DNA of 21,343 nucleotides from Bacillota bacterium. GTDB taxonomy: Bacteria; Bacillota; Clostridia; Christensenellales; Aristaeellaceae. Shown in pieces: positions 14,272 through 21,343 of this stretch. Both the position numbers and the translations under genes were made by a program. Below the pieces are notes generated by a model, which saw only the letters and a list, made by a program, of their open reading frames with translations, was not told the DNA's origin and made no database searches. The DNA is taken from positions 1-21,343 of the forward strand of contig JAEZTD010000382.1 of the NCBI GenBank assembly GCA_023443705.1, read 5' to 3'. Every line of letters starts with the position of its first letter. The first letter of the stretch is position 1.

Positions 14272-17200
14272 ATGCTTACGTATCATACCGGTCGCGCGCG
14301 CGCGGTGCGCGCGGCGCTTTTTGAAGCGCTGGGCCGCGCCGTGTCATCGGGCGATCACCCGGTGCTCTTCGTCGTTCCGGCGCAGTTCACGCTGGAGGCT
14401 GAACTCGACGCCGTGGACAGGCTGAACCTGAACGGCTCGTTCCGGCTTCAGGTGCTGTCGCCCCAGCGGCTCTACCAGCGCGTGTTCGAGGCCGCCGGGC
14501 GGCCGGCGCGGGTCAGGATTGACGTTGAGGGCCGCGTGATGCTTCTACAGCGGGCGGCGGAGGCACTGGGAGAATCGCTCCATTGGTACCGGGGGGCCTC
14601 CCGCCGCCCGGGCTTTGCCGAGCGCGCCGTAAAGCAGATCGAGGTATTCAAGCAGTCCGGCATGCACCCGGAAGAGGTTCAGGCGCTGGCTGCGGGCGAG
14701 AGCGGCGCGCTTCGGGAAAAGCTTCACGACATCGCGCGGCTGTACGCCGCCTACGAGCAGGCGCTTTCCGGCCGCTTTCTGGACGGCGAGGACGAGGCGC
14801 GGGAGGCCGCGCTCCGAATGAAGGATGCGCCCGTCGTCCGGGGCGAGGTGTTCTTCTACGGCTTTGACCTGATCACCCAGGCCATGGCGCGGTCGATTGT
14901 CGCCCTCGCGGAATGCGCGAAGGATGTGCATCTCTTTCTGACGCTGGAAAACGACGGAGACGCGCGGGATTTCCCCGTCTACCAGCCGGTGCAGAAGGCC
15001 TTCGAGCGGCTTCAGCGGCAGGTGATCGCGGCGGGCGTAAAGTGGGCGCGGGTGCGATGCGCGGAGCCGGAGGATGGCTTGCAGGCCCCGGCGCTTCGGC
15101 ACCTGGCGCGGGAGATCTACTGCTGGCCGCCGGTCAAATACGAAACCGCGCCGGAAGGGCTGACCGTCGCGGCCCTCGACAATCCCCAGGATGAGGCCGA
15201 ATACGCCGCCGCCAAAATTCGTTCGATGGTCATGGAGCGGGGCTGGCGCTACCGGGACGTGATGGTCGCCTGCCAGTCGCTGGACGAGGCGGCGATCTTC
15301 TCGCTGAGCCGCGCGTTCCAGCTCTACGGTGTGCCGCTGTTTCTGTCCCAGAGCCGCCCCGCGGACAGGCACCCACTGGCCAGGGGCCTCCTTTCGGCGC
15401 TCAAGATCGCGTCCATGCGCTTCTCGCAGGAGGACGTGGGCGCGTACGCCCGCTCGGGCTTCGCGCCCATCGACGACGACGAGGCCGACCGGCTGATGAA
15501 CTACGCGCTGGAGTGGGGGCTTCGCGGCCGCGCGTGGCTGCGCCCGCTCACCCGCGGCACGCCGGAGGTCGTCGAAGCGTTGGAGCCGATTCGAAAGCAT
15601 CTGATGGACCCGGTGGAGGCGCTTCAGCGCCGGGGGCGCAACGTATCGGCGGAGAAGGCGCTGGAAGCGGCGTTTCTGTTTCTGGAGGAGGTCGGCGCTC
15701 GGGAAAAGTTGGAGGCGCAGCAGCGGCTTCTGACCGAAATGGACCGGCGCGAGTGGGCGATGGAGGGGGCGCAGGTCTGGAACCGGATCATTCAGGCCCT
15801 CGACCAGGCGCACGAGCTTCTCTCGGGCGAGCCGATGTCGATTCGGTCGCTGTACGAGCTTCTGCGCCGGGCGCTGGGCGCGACGGAAATTAAGCAGCTG
15901 CCCCAGTCCGGCGACGCGGTGATGGGCGGCGGACTCGATCACATGAAGGGGCGGCCGGTGAAGGCGCTTTTCATCCTGGGCGTTACGGACGCGGCCCCCA
16001 ACGGGGGCGGCGCGCTACTCAGCGAGCGGGAGCTCGCCAAATTGACCGATCAAGGGCTTTGGCTGGGGCTTTCCGATGAGGACCGCGCCCGGATCGCGCG
16101 GCAGAGCGTGAAGAGCGCGCTGGAACTGGCGGCAGAGGAAGTGTACATCACTTTCCCAAGAAGCGACATGTCCGGCGCGGCGCAGCGCCCCGGCGCGCTG
16201 ATAAGGCTTGCGCACCGATTGTTCCCGGCCCTCGTGGAGCAGGGCGGCGTCACCGAGCAGCTGGAAAAGCGGCTTCGGCTGATGGCGCCCGGCGCGGCGC
16301 TCAGCCGCGCCAGCGCGCTCCTTCGGGAGAATCCGGCAGACCCGGACGCCCGCGCGGCCCTTGAAATCCTCTCGGAGATCCCGGAGTACGAAGGGAAGGT
16401 TCGCGCCCTCGTGCGGGCGTTTCATCACCGGGTGGAATCCCGCCCGCTGCCGGAACATCTCCGGGACGCCGCGCCCGCCGTCAGCGCCACACGGCTCGAG
16501 CGGTTCATCGGCTGTCCGTTCAAGGATTTCGTGGCCTCGATCCTCCGCCCTCAGGAAAACCGGGAGTTCGACCTGTCGCCCCGGGAGGTTGGTAACTTCC
16601 ACCACGCGGCGCTTGAGGCCTTCGCCCGTGAAAACGAAGGCCGCCTGATGGACATGAGCGAGGACGAGGCCGTCGAGCGGATGACCCGCGCGACCGAAAG
16701 CCTGATGGCGGACCTGGCCGAGCGCGTCATTGGAGACAGCGCCGTCGCCCGGCGGGAGGGTGCGCGCGTCGCCTCCGTCGCGACGCGGGCCGCGCGGACG
16801 CTCATCAGGCACCTGTCCGGCAGCCGCTTTCAGCCGGTGGCGCTGGAGGTGGACTTTGGCGTAAAGGACGGGCGCATCCTGCTCCGGGACGTGCCGCTTC
16901 GCGGGCGCATCGACCGGGTGGACGCCTGGCAGGACGGGGAGACCCGGTACCTTCGCATCATCGATTACAAGACCGGCGGCAAAGCGGTCAGCCTGCCGGA
17001 GGTCTACTACGGGCTGCAGCTGCAGCTGGTCCTCTACCTCGCGGCTTCGGTGGCGAAGGGCGGGAAGCCCGCCGGGGTCTTCTACTTTTCGATCGACGAC
17101 CCGCTGGTGTCCACCCCGTCCCGGGACAGGGCCGAGATCGAGGCGCTCCGCGACAAGGCGCTGAAGCTGGACGGCCTCATGCTGGACGACGACCGGGTCA

Positions 17201-17577
17201 TCACCGCCATGTCGCCCAGCCCCGAATCGGTGCTCGGCGTAAACCCATCAAAAGGAAGAAAATCCAGCCGTCAGATTGAGGCGGAGGACTTTCAGCTTCT
17301 GATGGACCGAGCGGCGCACCTCGCCCTGGGCGCGCTCTCCCGCATCCGGGACGGCGAAACGGACATCCGCCCGGCGGTTCTCGCAAACGGCAGCGCCTGC
17401 GACTATTGCGACTATAAGCCCCTCTGCCAGATCGCGCCGGGGATTCCCGGCTCGGACGGGGTCAAGCTGCCGCGGCTCGCGCCGGACGACGTGATCCCGC
17501 GGCTTCGCGAGGACGCCGGGCTGACCGAGGGTGCGGGCGGTTTGACGGCCCCGGATTCCAACATATCGGAGGAGTAG
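14272..17577 (+). CDS. addB: ATP-dependent helicase/nuclease subunit B (AddB)
   Basis: 1101 residues, usual AddB length. The open frame extends to 14089, but the ATG at 14272 has an RBS and matches the family N-terminus. AddB is half of the AddAB complex, which resects double-strand ends at Chi for RecA loading. The C-terminal RecB-type nuclease is intact: D881 in GRIDRVD, D898-Y-K900 in IDYKTG and YGLQLQLVLYL. The Fe-S cluster cysteines are C748 in IGCPFKDF plus C1043, C1046 and C1052 in CDYCDYKPLC. The N-terminus is odd: where AddB normally has GRAGSGKT/S it reads GRARAVRA, so the Walker A lysine is lost. No addA follows; cobT starts 6 nt after the stop and its RBS (17568-17574) is inside addB. 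Confidence 0.92.
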   Translation: MLTYHTGRARAVRAALFEALGRAVSSGDHPVLFVVPAQFTLEAELDAVDRLNLNGSFRLQVLSPQRLYQRVFEAAGRPARVRIDVEGRVMLLQRAAEALGESLHWYRGASRRPGFAERAVKQIEVFKQSGMHPEEVQALAAGESGALREKLHDIARLYAAYEQALSGRFLDGEDEAREAALRMKDAPVVRGEVFFYGFDLITQAMARSIVALAECAKDVHLFLTLENDGDARDFPVYQPVQKAFERLQRQVIAAGVKWARVRCAEPEDGLQAPALRHLAREIYCWPPVKYETAPEGLTVAALDNPQDEAEYAAAKIRSMVMERGWRYRDVMVACQSLDEAAIFSLSRAFQLYGVPLFLSQSRPADRHPLARGLLSALKIASMRFSQEDVGAYARSGFAPIDDDEADRLMNYALEWGLRGRAWLRPLTRGTPEVVEALEPIRKHLMDPVEALQRRGRNVSAEKALEAAFLFLEEVGAREKLEAQQRLLTEMDRREWAMEGAQVWNRIIQALDQAHELLSGEPMSIRSLYELLRRALGATEIKQLPQSGDAVMGGGLDHMKGRPVKALFILGVTDAAPNGGGALLSERELAKLTDQGLWLGLSDEDRARIARQSVKSALELAAEEVYITFPRSDMSGAAQRPGALIRLAHRLFPALVEQGGVTEQLEKRLRLMAPGAALSRASALLRENPADPDARAALEILSEIPEYEGKVRALVRAFHHRVESRPLPEHLRDAAPAVSATRLERFIGCPFKDFVASILRPQENREFDLSPREVGNFHHAALEAFARENEGRLMDMSEDEAVERMTRATESLMADLAERVIGDSAVARREGARVASVATRAARTLIRHLSGSRFQPVALEVDFGVKDGRILLRDVPLRGRIDRVDAWQDGETRYLRIIDYKTGGKAVSLPEVYYGLQLQLVLYLAASVAKGGKPAGVFYFSIDDPLVSTPSRDRAEIEALRDKALKLDGLMLDDDRVITAMSPSPESVLGVNPSKGRKSSRQIEAEDFQLLMDRAAHLALGALSRIRDGETDIRPAVLANGSACDYCDYKPLCQIAPGIPGSDGVKLPRLAPDDVIPRLREDAGLTEGAGGLTAPDSNISEE

Positions 17578-17583
17578 CGATCG

Positions 17584-18618
17584 ATGCGCGGGTTTGATCT
17601 TCTCGCGGCCGAAAAGTGCCGCGAAAACTGGGACGGGGTGGCGAAGCCGCTCAAAAGCCTCGGGCTTCTGGAGGAAATGGTCATCAAAATCGCGGGCATC
17701 CAGAAAACGCCGGACGTGGACGTGAGCCGCCGCGTGTGCCTGACCTTCTGCGCCGACAATGGCGTGGTGGCGGAGGGCGTCACCCAGGTGGACAGCGCCG
17801 TGACGATGGCGGTGGCCCGCTCCATCGCCCGGGGCACCGGAAACATCTGCCAGATGGCCCGCGTCGCCCGGTGTGGCGTCGTGGCGGTGGACGTCGGGAT
17901 GCTCGAAAAATCGGAAGATGCGAACATCGTCGACCGGCGGGTGGCCCCCGGCACGAAAAACATCGCGCGGGGCCCCGCTATGACACGGGAGGAATGCCAG
18001 AAAGCGCTCCTCGCCGGCGAGGAGATGGTGCGGGACATGGCGAAAGCGAGCTATCGGCTCATCGCCCTCGGGGAGATGGGCATCGGCAACACCACCACCG
18101 CCTCCGCCGTCGCCTGCGCGCTGACCGGCGCGGAGGTTTCCCGCATGACCGGGCGCGGCGCGGGGCTTTCGGACGAGGGACTGGCGAGAAAGGTCGCCGC
18201 CATCGAGCGGGCGCTCTCGGTCAACCGCCCCGACCGGGACGATCCGACGGGTGTACTCGCAAAGGTCGGCGGGTTTGACTTCGCGGCGCTGGCGGGGGCG
18301 TTTTTGGGCGGCGCGAAGTACGGCGTGGCGGTGCTCGTGGATGGGTTCATCGCCTCCGTGGCGGCGCTGTGCGCCCAGCGGATGATGCCCGAGGCGCGGG
18401 ACTTCATGCTGGCCTCCCACGTCAGCCGTGAGCCCGCCGGGGCGTTCCTTCTGGAACAGTTGGGGCTGAAGCCAATTCTAGCGGCGGGCATGGCGCTGGG
18501 CGAGGGCACCGGCGCGGTGGCGGTGATGCCGCTGATCGACATGGCGCTCGCCGTCTACCGCGGCGCGACCTTCGGCGACATCGCCGTCGAGGCCTATGTG
18601 CCCCAGGAGGGCGCATGA
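17584..18618 (+). CDS. cobT: Nicotinate-nucleotide:dimethylbenzimidazole phosphoribosyltransferase
   Basis: 344 residues. The enzyme makes alpha-ribazole phosphate (or a related lower-ligand nucleotide) from nicotinate mononucleotide. The signature stretches are CADNGVVAEGVTQ, LGEMGIGNTTTASA, GRGAGLSDEGLARK, VGGFDFAALAGAFLGGA and the catalytic Glu (about 307) in LGEGTGA. GGAGGAG at 17568-17574 overlaps the end of addB, so translation of the two is likely linked. Its stop overlaps the cobU start by 4 nt (ATGA). With cobU, cobS and cobC it forms the nucleotide-loop assembly branch of cobamide synthesis; corrin-ring genes and cobD/cbiB are absent here, which fits salvage or a split pathway. Confidence 0.95.
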   Translation: MRGFDLLAAEKCRENWDGVAKPLKSLGLLEEMVIKIAGIQKTPDVDVSRRVCLTFCADNGVVAEGVTQVDSAVTMAVARSIARGTGNICQMARVARCGVVAVDVGMLEKSEDANIVDRRVAPGTKNIARGPAMTREECQKALLAGEEMVRDMAKASYRLIALGEMGIGNTTTASAVACALTGAEVSRMTGRGAGLSDEGLARKVAAIERALSVNRPDRDDPTGVLAKVGGFDFAALAGAFLGGAKYGVAVLVDGFIASVAALCAQRMMPEARDFMLASHVSREPAGAFLLEQLGLKPILAAGMALGEGTGAVAVMPLIDMALAVYRGATFGDIAVEAYVPQEGA

Positions 18619-19118
18619 TCGCCCTCGTCACCGGCGGCAGCGGCTGCGGAAAATCCACCTGGGCGGAAAAGCTAGCGGTCCGGCTGGGCGGGTCCAAGTG
18701 CTACATCGCCACCATGCAGGTGGTGGACGACGAGTGCGCCCAGCGGGTGGCGCGCCACCGGGCGCAGCGGGAGGGCCTGGGCTTTGAAACCATCGAGCGG
18801 CCCGTGGACATCGGCGGCGCGGCGGTTCCGAAGGGCGCGACGGCGCTTCTCGAATGCCTGCCCACCCTCCTCGCGGGGGAAATGTTCGGCGGCGACGCGA
18901 ACCGGGCGCTGCCGGGCATATTGACGCTTGCGGAGCGGGTGAAGCACCTCATCGTCGTCACCAACGACGTGTTTTCGGACGGCCTTACCTACGACCCGGA
19001 AACCCGCCGCTACATGGAACGCCTCGCGGCGCTGAACCGCGAAATCGCCCGGCGGGCCGATCTCGTCGCCGAGGTGGTTTATTCCGTGCCGGTCATCCTG
19101 AAGGGAGAGTGCCCATGA
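18615..19118 (+). CDS. cobU: Adenosylcobinamide kinase / adenosylcobinamide-phosphate guanylyltransferase
   Basis: 167 residues. P-loop GGSGCGKS at 7-14 and RHRAQR with His48, the expected site of the GMP-enzyme intermediate, are present. The C-terminal part has VVTNDVFSDGL, then an ETRRYMERLAALN helix and VYSVPVILKG, in line with CobU. It activates adenosylcobinamide to the GDP form used by CobS. It is slightly shorter than typical CobU (about 180 residues) but has all key parts. It overlaps cobT and cobS by 4 nt on each side. Confidence 0.93.
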   Translation: MIALVTGGSGCGKSTWAEKLAVRLGGSKCYIATMQVVDDECAQRVARHRAQREGLGFETIERPVDIGGAAVPKGATALLECLPTLLAGEMFGGDANRALPGILTLAERVKHLIVVTNDVFSDGLTYDPETRRYMERLAALNREIARRADLVAEVVYSVPVILKGECP

Positions 19119-19876
19119 TCGACGGCCTTTTGATGGCGATTGCCACCTATTCTCGCATCCCGACCCCGAGAATCGAATGGACGCGGCAGGGCCTTCGGTA
19201 CAGCCTGTGCTTCTTCCCGCTGGTGGGGGTTTTTGTGGGCGCGCTGGAGCTGGGCTGGCTGATCCTCGCTTCCCATTTCTCGCTGGGCGCGATGCTGACC
19301 GGCGCGGTGGGCTGCGCGGTTCCGCTCCTCGTCACCGGGGGCATCCACATGGACGGCTTCATGGACGCGCTGGACGCGCTGGGCGCCCGCCGGGAGCGGG
19401 AGGACACGCTGCGCATCCTGAAGGACCCCCACGCCGGCGCCTTCGCGGTGATGGGCTGCGCGCTGTACCTGATCGCCCAGTTTTCGGCGCTGCCGTCGCT
19501 CGCGTTCTATCCTGCGGTTGCGCTGGCGGCGGGCTTTGTGGTCTCCCGGGCGGCGAGCGCCTTTTTGATGGCGGCGCTGCCCGCCGCGCGGCCGGACGGC
19601 ATGGCCGCGGCGGTCAAGGACGCGGCGGACGAGAAGGGCGCCGCCGCCGTGATGCTGGCCGCGATCGGCTGGGGCACAGCCTTTTCGGTTCTGATGCTGT
19701 GGGCCGCGCCGGTACTGTCGGCCGTCGCGCTTCTCTGGGTGGCGCTTTCGGTGCTGTTCTGCCTTCGGATCGTCCGGCGGCTGGGCGGCATCACCGGGGA
19801 CATCGCGGGCTGGTTTTTGCAGGTGGCGGAGCTCGGCATCCTTATGACGCTGGCGATTGGGGGGAATTTTCTGTGA
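19115..19876 (+). CDS. cobS: Adenosylcobinamide-GDP ribazoletransferase (cobalamin synthase)
   Basis: 253 residues, a polytopic membrane protein. The CDP-alcohol-transferase-like signature GGIHMDGFMDALDA is at 75-88 with KDPHAGAFAV shortly after; GGITGDIAGW is near the C-terminus. It joins adenosylcobinamide-GDP to alpha-ribazole (phosphate) at the membrane. The ATG at 19115 overlaps the cobU stop (ATGA) and is preceded by AGGGAGAG; longer in-frame starts would lie inside cobU. It overlaps the next gene by 4 nt (GTGA). Confidence 0.94.
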   Translation: MIDGLLMAIATYSRIPTPRIEWTRQGLRYSLCFFPLVGVFVGALELGWLILASHFSLGAMLTGAVGCAVPLLVTGGIHMDGFMDALDALGARREREDTLRILKDPHAGAFAVMGCALYLIAQFSALPSLAFYPAVALAAGFVVSRAASAFLMAALPAARPDGMAAAVKDAADEKGAAAVMLAAIGWGTAFSVLMLWAAPVLSAVALLWVALSVLFCLRIVRRLGGITGDIAGWFLQVAELGILMTLAIGGNFL

Positions 19877-20229
19877 TAATCTACATCGGCGGCAGCTTTC
19901 AGGGACAGGCGGAGATCGCGGAAAAGGAAACCGGGCTAAAGCCCCAGGTGGTGAGCCGGGAGATGGCGCTGTCCGCCCCCGCGATTAACGACTTTCACGA
20001 GCTCCTCAGGGGCCTTGCCCCCGCCGAGGCCCGCGCCTTCGCGGAGGCGCTGATCGAAAAGAATCCTGATACGGTGATCGTTGCGGACGAGGTGGGCATG
20101 GGCGTCGTGCCGATGGAGCCCGAGGGGCGGCTGTGGCGCGAGGCTGTCGGCCGGGCGATATGCCTTCTGGCGGCAAGCGCGCAGTCGGTGACCCGCGTCA
20201 CCTGCGGCATCCCGGTCAGGATCAAATGA
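19873..20229 (+). CDS. Short CobU-like protein with a degenerate P-loop
   Basis: 118 residues from a GTG that overlaps the cobS stop (GTGA). The N-terminus (IYIGGSFQGQAEIAEKETG) matches the CobU P-loop region, but the Lys-Ser pair is replaced by Gln-Ala. The middle with the GMP-accepting His is missing. The C-terminal half (DTVIVADEVGMGVVPMEPEG, then AASAQSVTRVTCGIPVRIK) matches the end of CobU well. It cannot be a normal kinase, and the intact cobU lies two genes upstream. A duplicated, shortened paralogue kept in frame inside the operon suggests a structural or regulatory role, or an early stage of decay; the tight overlaps favour a working gene. Confidence 0.8.
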   Translation: MIIYIGGSFQGQAEIAEKETGLKPQVVSREMALSAPAINDFHELLRGLAPAEARAFAEALIEKNPDTVIVADEVGMGVVPMEPEGRLWREAVGRAICLLAASAQSVTRVTCGIPVRIK

Positions 20230-20789
20230 CCTTCTATTTACTGCGCCACGGCGCGACGAAGGGGAACCTCGAAAGGCGGTACGTGGGCCGAACCGACGAG
20301 CCGCTCTTGCCCGAAGCCGCTTCAGAGCTCTGGGAGATTGTTGCGCCGCCCGTCGCGCGGGTGTACGCAAGCCCCCTCGTTCGCGCGGTGGAGACGGCCC
20401 GCATCCTCTGGCCAAGCGTGCCCCTTGAAGAAGTGGACGGCTTTCGGGAGTGCGACTTCGGGCGGTTTGAGTACCTTCGCTATGAAGACCTGAAGGACGA
20501 CCCGCGCTACCGGGCGTGGCTGGAATCCGGCGGGATGACCGGCTTCCCAGGCGGCGAAGCGAGGGCGGAATTCTGCGATCGGGTGGTGGCGGCCTTCGAC
20601 CGCGTGGCGGAGGAGGCGGAAAAATTTCCCGGAGACGTCGGCCTCGTCGCCCACGGCGGCACGCTGATGGCCATTTTGGAGGCCCGCGCCCATCCGAAGC
20701 GGGATTTTTACGCCTGGCAGGTGGAAAACGCGCGCGGATTTCGCGCGAAATGGCAGAAAGGAACCCTCCACACAATCTCTTTTCCTTGA
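20226..20789 (+). CDS. cobC: Histidine phosphatase, probable alpha-ribazole phosphatase
   Basis: 187 residues. RHG at 7-9 gives the phosphorylated His8. Arg53 in SPLVRAVETA, Glu75 in RECDFG and His143 in VAHGG complete the active site. Position at the end of the cobT-U-S run supports the CobC role of removing the phosphate from alpha-ribazole phosphate or cobalamin phosphate, though the family as a whole is broad. The ATG overlaps the preceding stop (ATGA). A hairpin follows about 30 nt after its stop. Confidence 0.87.
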   Translation: MTFYLLRHGATKGNLERRYVGRTDEPLLPEAASELWEIVAPPVARVYASPLVRAVETARILWPSVPLEEVDGFRECDFGRFEYLRYEDLKDDPRYRAWLESGGMTGFPGGEARAEFCDRVVAAFDRVAEEAEKFPGDVGLVAHGGTLMAILEARAHPKRDFYAWQVENARGFRAKWQKGTLHTISFP

Positions 20790-20820
20790 AATAACACAGG
20801 GTCTCATGGATTTAGCTTAA

Positions 20821-20849
20821 AAGCGGCCTTCCCATAACGAAGGCCGCTT
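20821..20849 (+). terminator. Terminator-like hairpin after cobC
   Basis: AAGCGGCCTTC 20821-20831 pairs perfectly over 11 bp with 20839-20849, loop CCATAAC. No T-run follows on the + strand; the minus-strand side has TTTT. It separates the cob operon from the small gene. Confidence 0.7.
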
Positions 20850-20904
20850 ATACTAATGATGTCGGATAAAGAAAAAGAACGACCCGAAAGAGGAGGTGTC
20901 GACC

Positions 20905-21150
20905 ATGATGCTGTACAACATTTCAAAGCCCGAGAACCTGTTTGACCGGCTGGATTCACTGACCGGCCACGTCGAAATGGTAATGCCGGATGGCAAGGCC
21001 TTCGACTGGAAGGAAGAAGGGGATACGGTCAAGTCTCTGTGGACCGCGGTACCCAAGGCGCCGGTGGACCACGTCGAGCTCAGGCTCGACAACCGCGAGG
21101 ACACGCGCGACATGCTGGATTTTCTGATCCGCGGAAACTGCTGCGTCTAG
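20905..21150 (+). CDS. Small conserved-looking protein of unknown function
   Basis: 81 residues from the ATG at 20905, chosen because AGGAGGT lies at 20891-20897 with a 7-nt gap; the GTG at 20896 overlaps that RBS. The protein is acidic, without signal peptide or membrane segment, begins MMLYNISKPENLFDRLD and ends DMLDFLIRGNCCV. The pattern (NISKPENLFD, then a VEMV-DG strand, then DMLDFLI helix) resembles a small family common in Clostridia that is often labelled polyA polymerase without good reason; this is from memory. It may have its own promoter (TATACT at 20849-20854, no clear -35). Function unknown. Confidence 0.75.
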   Translation: MMLYNISKPENLFDRLDSLTGHVEMVMPDGKAFDWKEEGDTVKSLWTAVPKAPVDHVELRLDNREDTRDMLDFLIRGNCCV

Positions 21151-21193
21151 TCCCTCCCCCGACCGCGCCTCTGGCGCACCCTACGTAAACCCC

Positions 21194-21236
21194 GGCGGGC
21201 GGTCCCGCCGACGGGGCGGATAAAATCCCCGCCCCG
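21194..21236 (+). other. Two GC-rich hairpins downstream of the small gene
   Basis: GGCGGG 21194-21199 pairs with CCCGCC 21204-21209, loop CGGT. CGGGGCGG 21212-21219 then pairs with CCGCCCCG 21229-21236, followed by ATAAAAAATTT rather than a clean T-run. Confidence 0.65.
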
Positions 21237-21279
21237 ATAAAAAATTTGCGGTTCGACAAATACGGGCCGCGAGAGAGAA

Positions 21280-21317
21280 CCGGGACGCCGCATGTGCGGC
21301 GTCCCGGATTCATTTTT
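21280..21317 (+). terminator. Strong intrinsic terminator
   Basis: CCGGGACGCCGC 21280-21291 pairs perfectly over 12 bp with 21296-21307 around ATGT, followed by ATTCATTTTT. It ends whatever transcript covers the small gene or the non-coding stretch 21151-21279. Confidence 0.88.
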
Positions 21318-21343
21318 ATAAGTTTTCCAAAGAGAGACAGAAG

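Overview
The window is a GC-rich bacterial fragment, most likely from an anaerobic gut member of the Bacillota (Clostridia). The pointers are strong AGGAGG-type ribosome binding sites, hairpin-plus-T terminators, the AddB type of recombination nuclease subunit, and a purine-degradation gene set known from anaerobic gut bacteria. A more exact placement (for example a high-GC Christensenellales-like lineage) is a guess from the style of the signal peptides and from solute-binding proteins without a lipobox.

Region 1 (1-7254, + strand) is a selenium-linked purine/urate catabolic cluster. It holds the C-terminal part of a xanthine-dehydrogenase-type molybdenum hydroxylase, ygeX (2,3-diaminopropionate ammonia-lyase), ygeY (M20 hydrolase), ygeW (carbamoyltransferase-like) and arcC (carbamate kinase). 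The expected logic is that the hydroxylase acts on a purine, later steps release ammonia and a carbamoyl group, and carbamate kinase recovers ATP. The gaps between these genes are packed with inverted repeats. One gap (3257-3496) holds six consecutive hairpins. Another carries one copy of a dispersed element whose second copy lies at 9748-9903.

Region 2 (7369-9958, + strand) is a polar amino-acid ABC importer: binding protein, permease and ATPase. It has its own near-consensus promoter and its own terminator. The binding protein has a signal peptide but no lipobox cysteine.

Region 3 (9959-11460) is mostly non-coding. It surrounds one short secreted protein with a Pro/Glu/Lys/Ala-rich stalk, a six-fold TAEP repeat and a small beta-rich C-terminal domain.

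Region 4 (11462-13978, - strand) is a lone 838-residue ATPase of unrecognised family: an unknown N-terminal domain, a Pro/Gln-rich linker, a coiled coil and a C-terminal AAA+ module. It is divergent from addB across a promoter region that contains a 17-bp operator-like palindrome. It is the best candidate here for something undescribed.

Region 5 (14222-20789, + strand) looks like one transcription unit. It starts with addB, without addA beside it and with a degraded P-loop. The cobalamin lower-ligand assembly genes cobT, cobU, cobS, a short cobU-like paralogue and cobC follow with 4-nt overlaps. The window ends with an 81-residue conserved-looking small protein (20905-21150) and a strong terminator.

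No tRNA, rRNA, CRISPR array, transposase or phage gene was seen.
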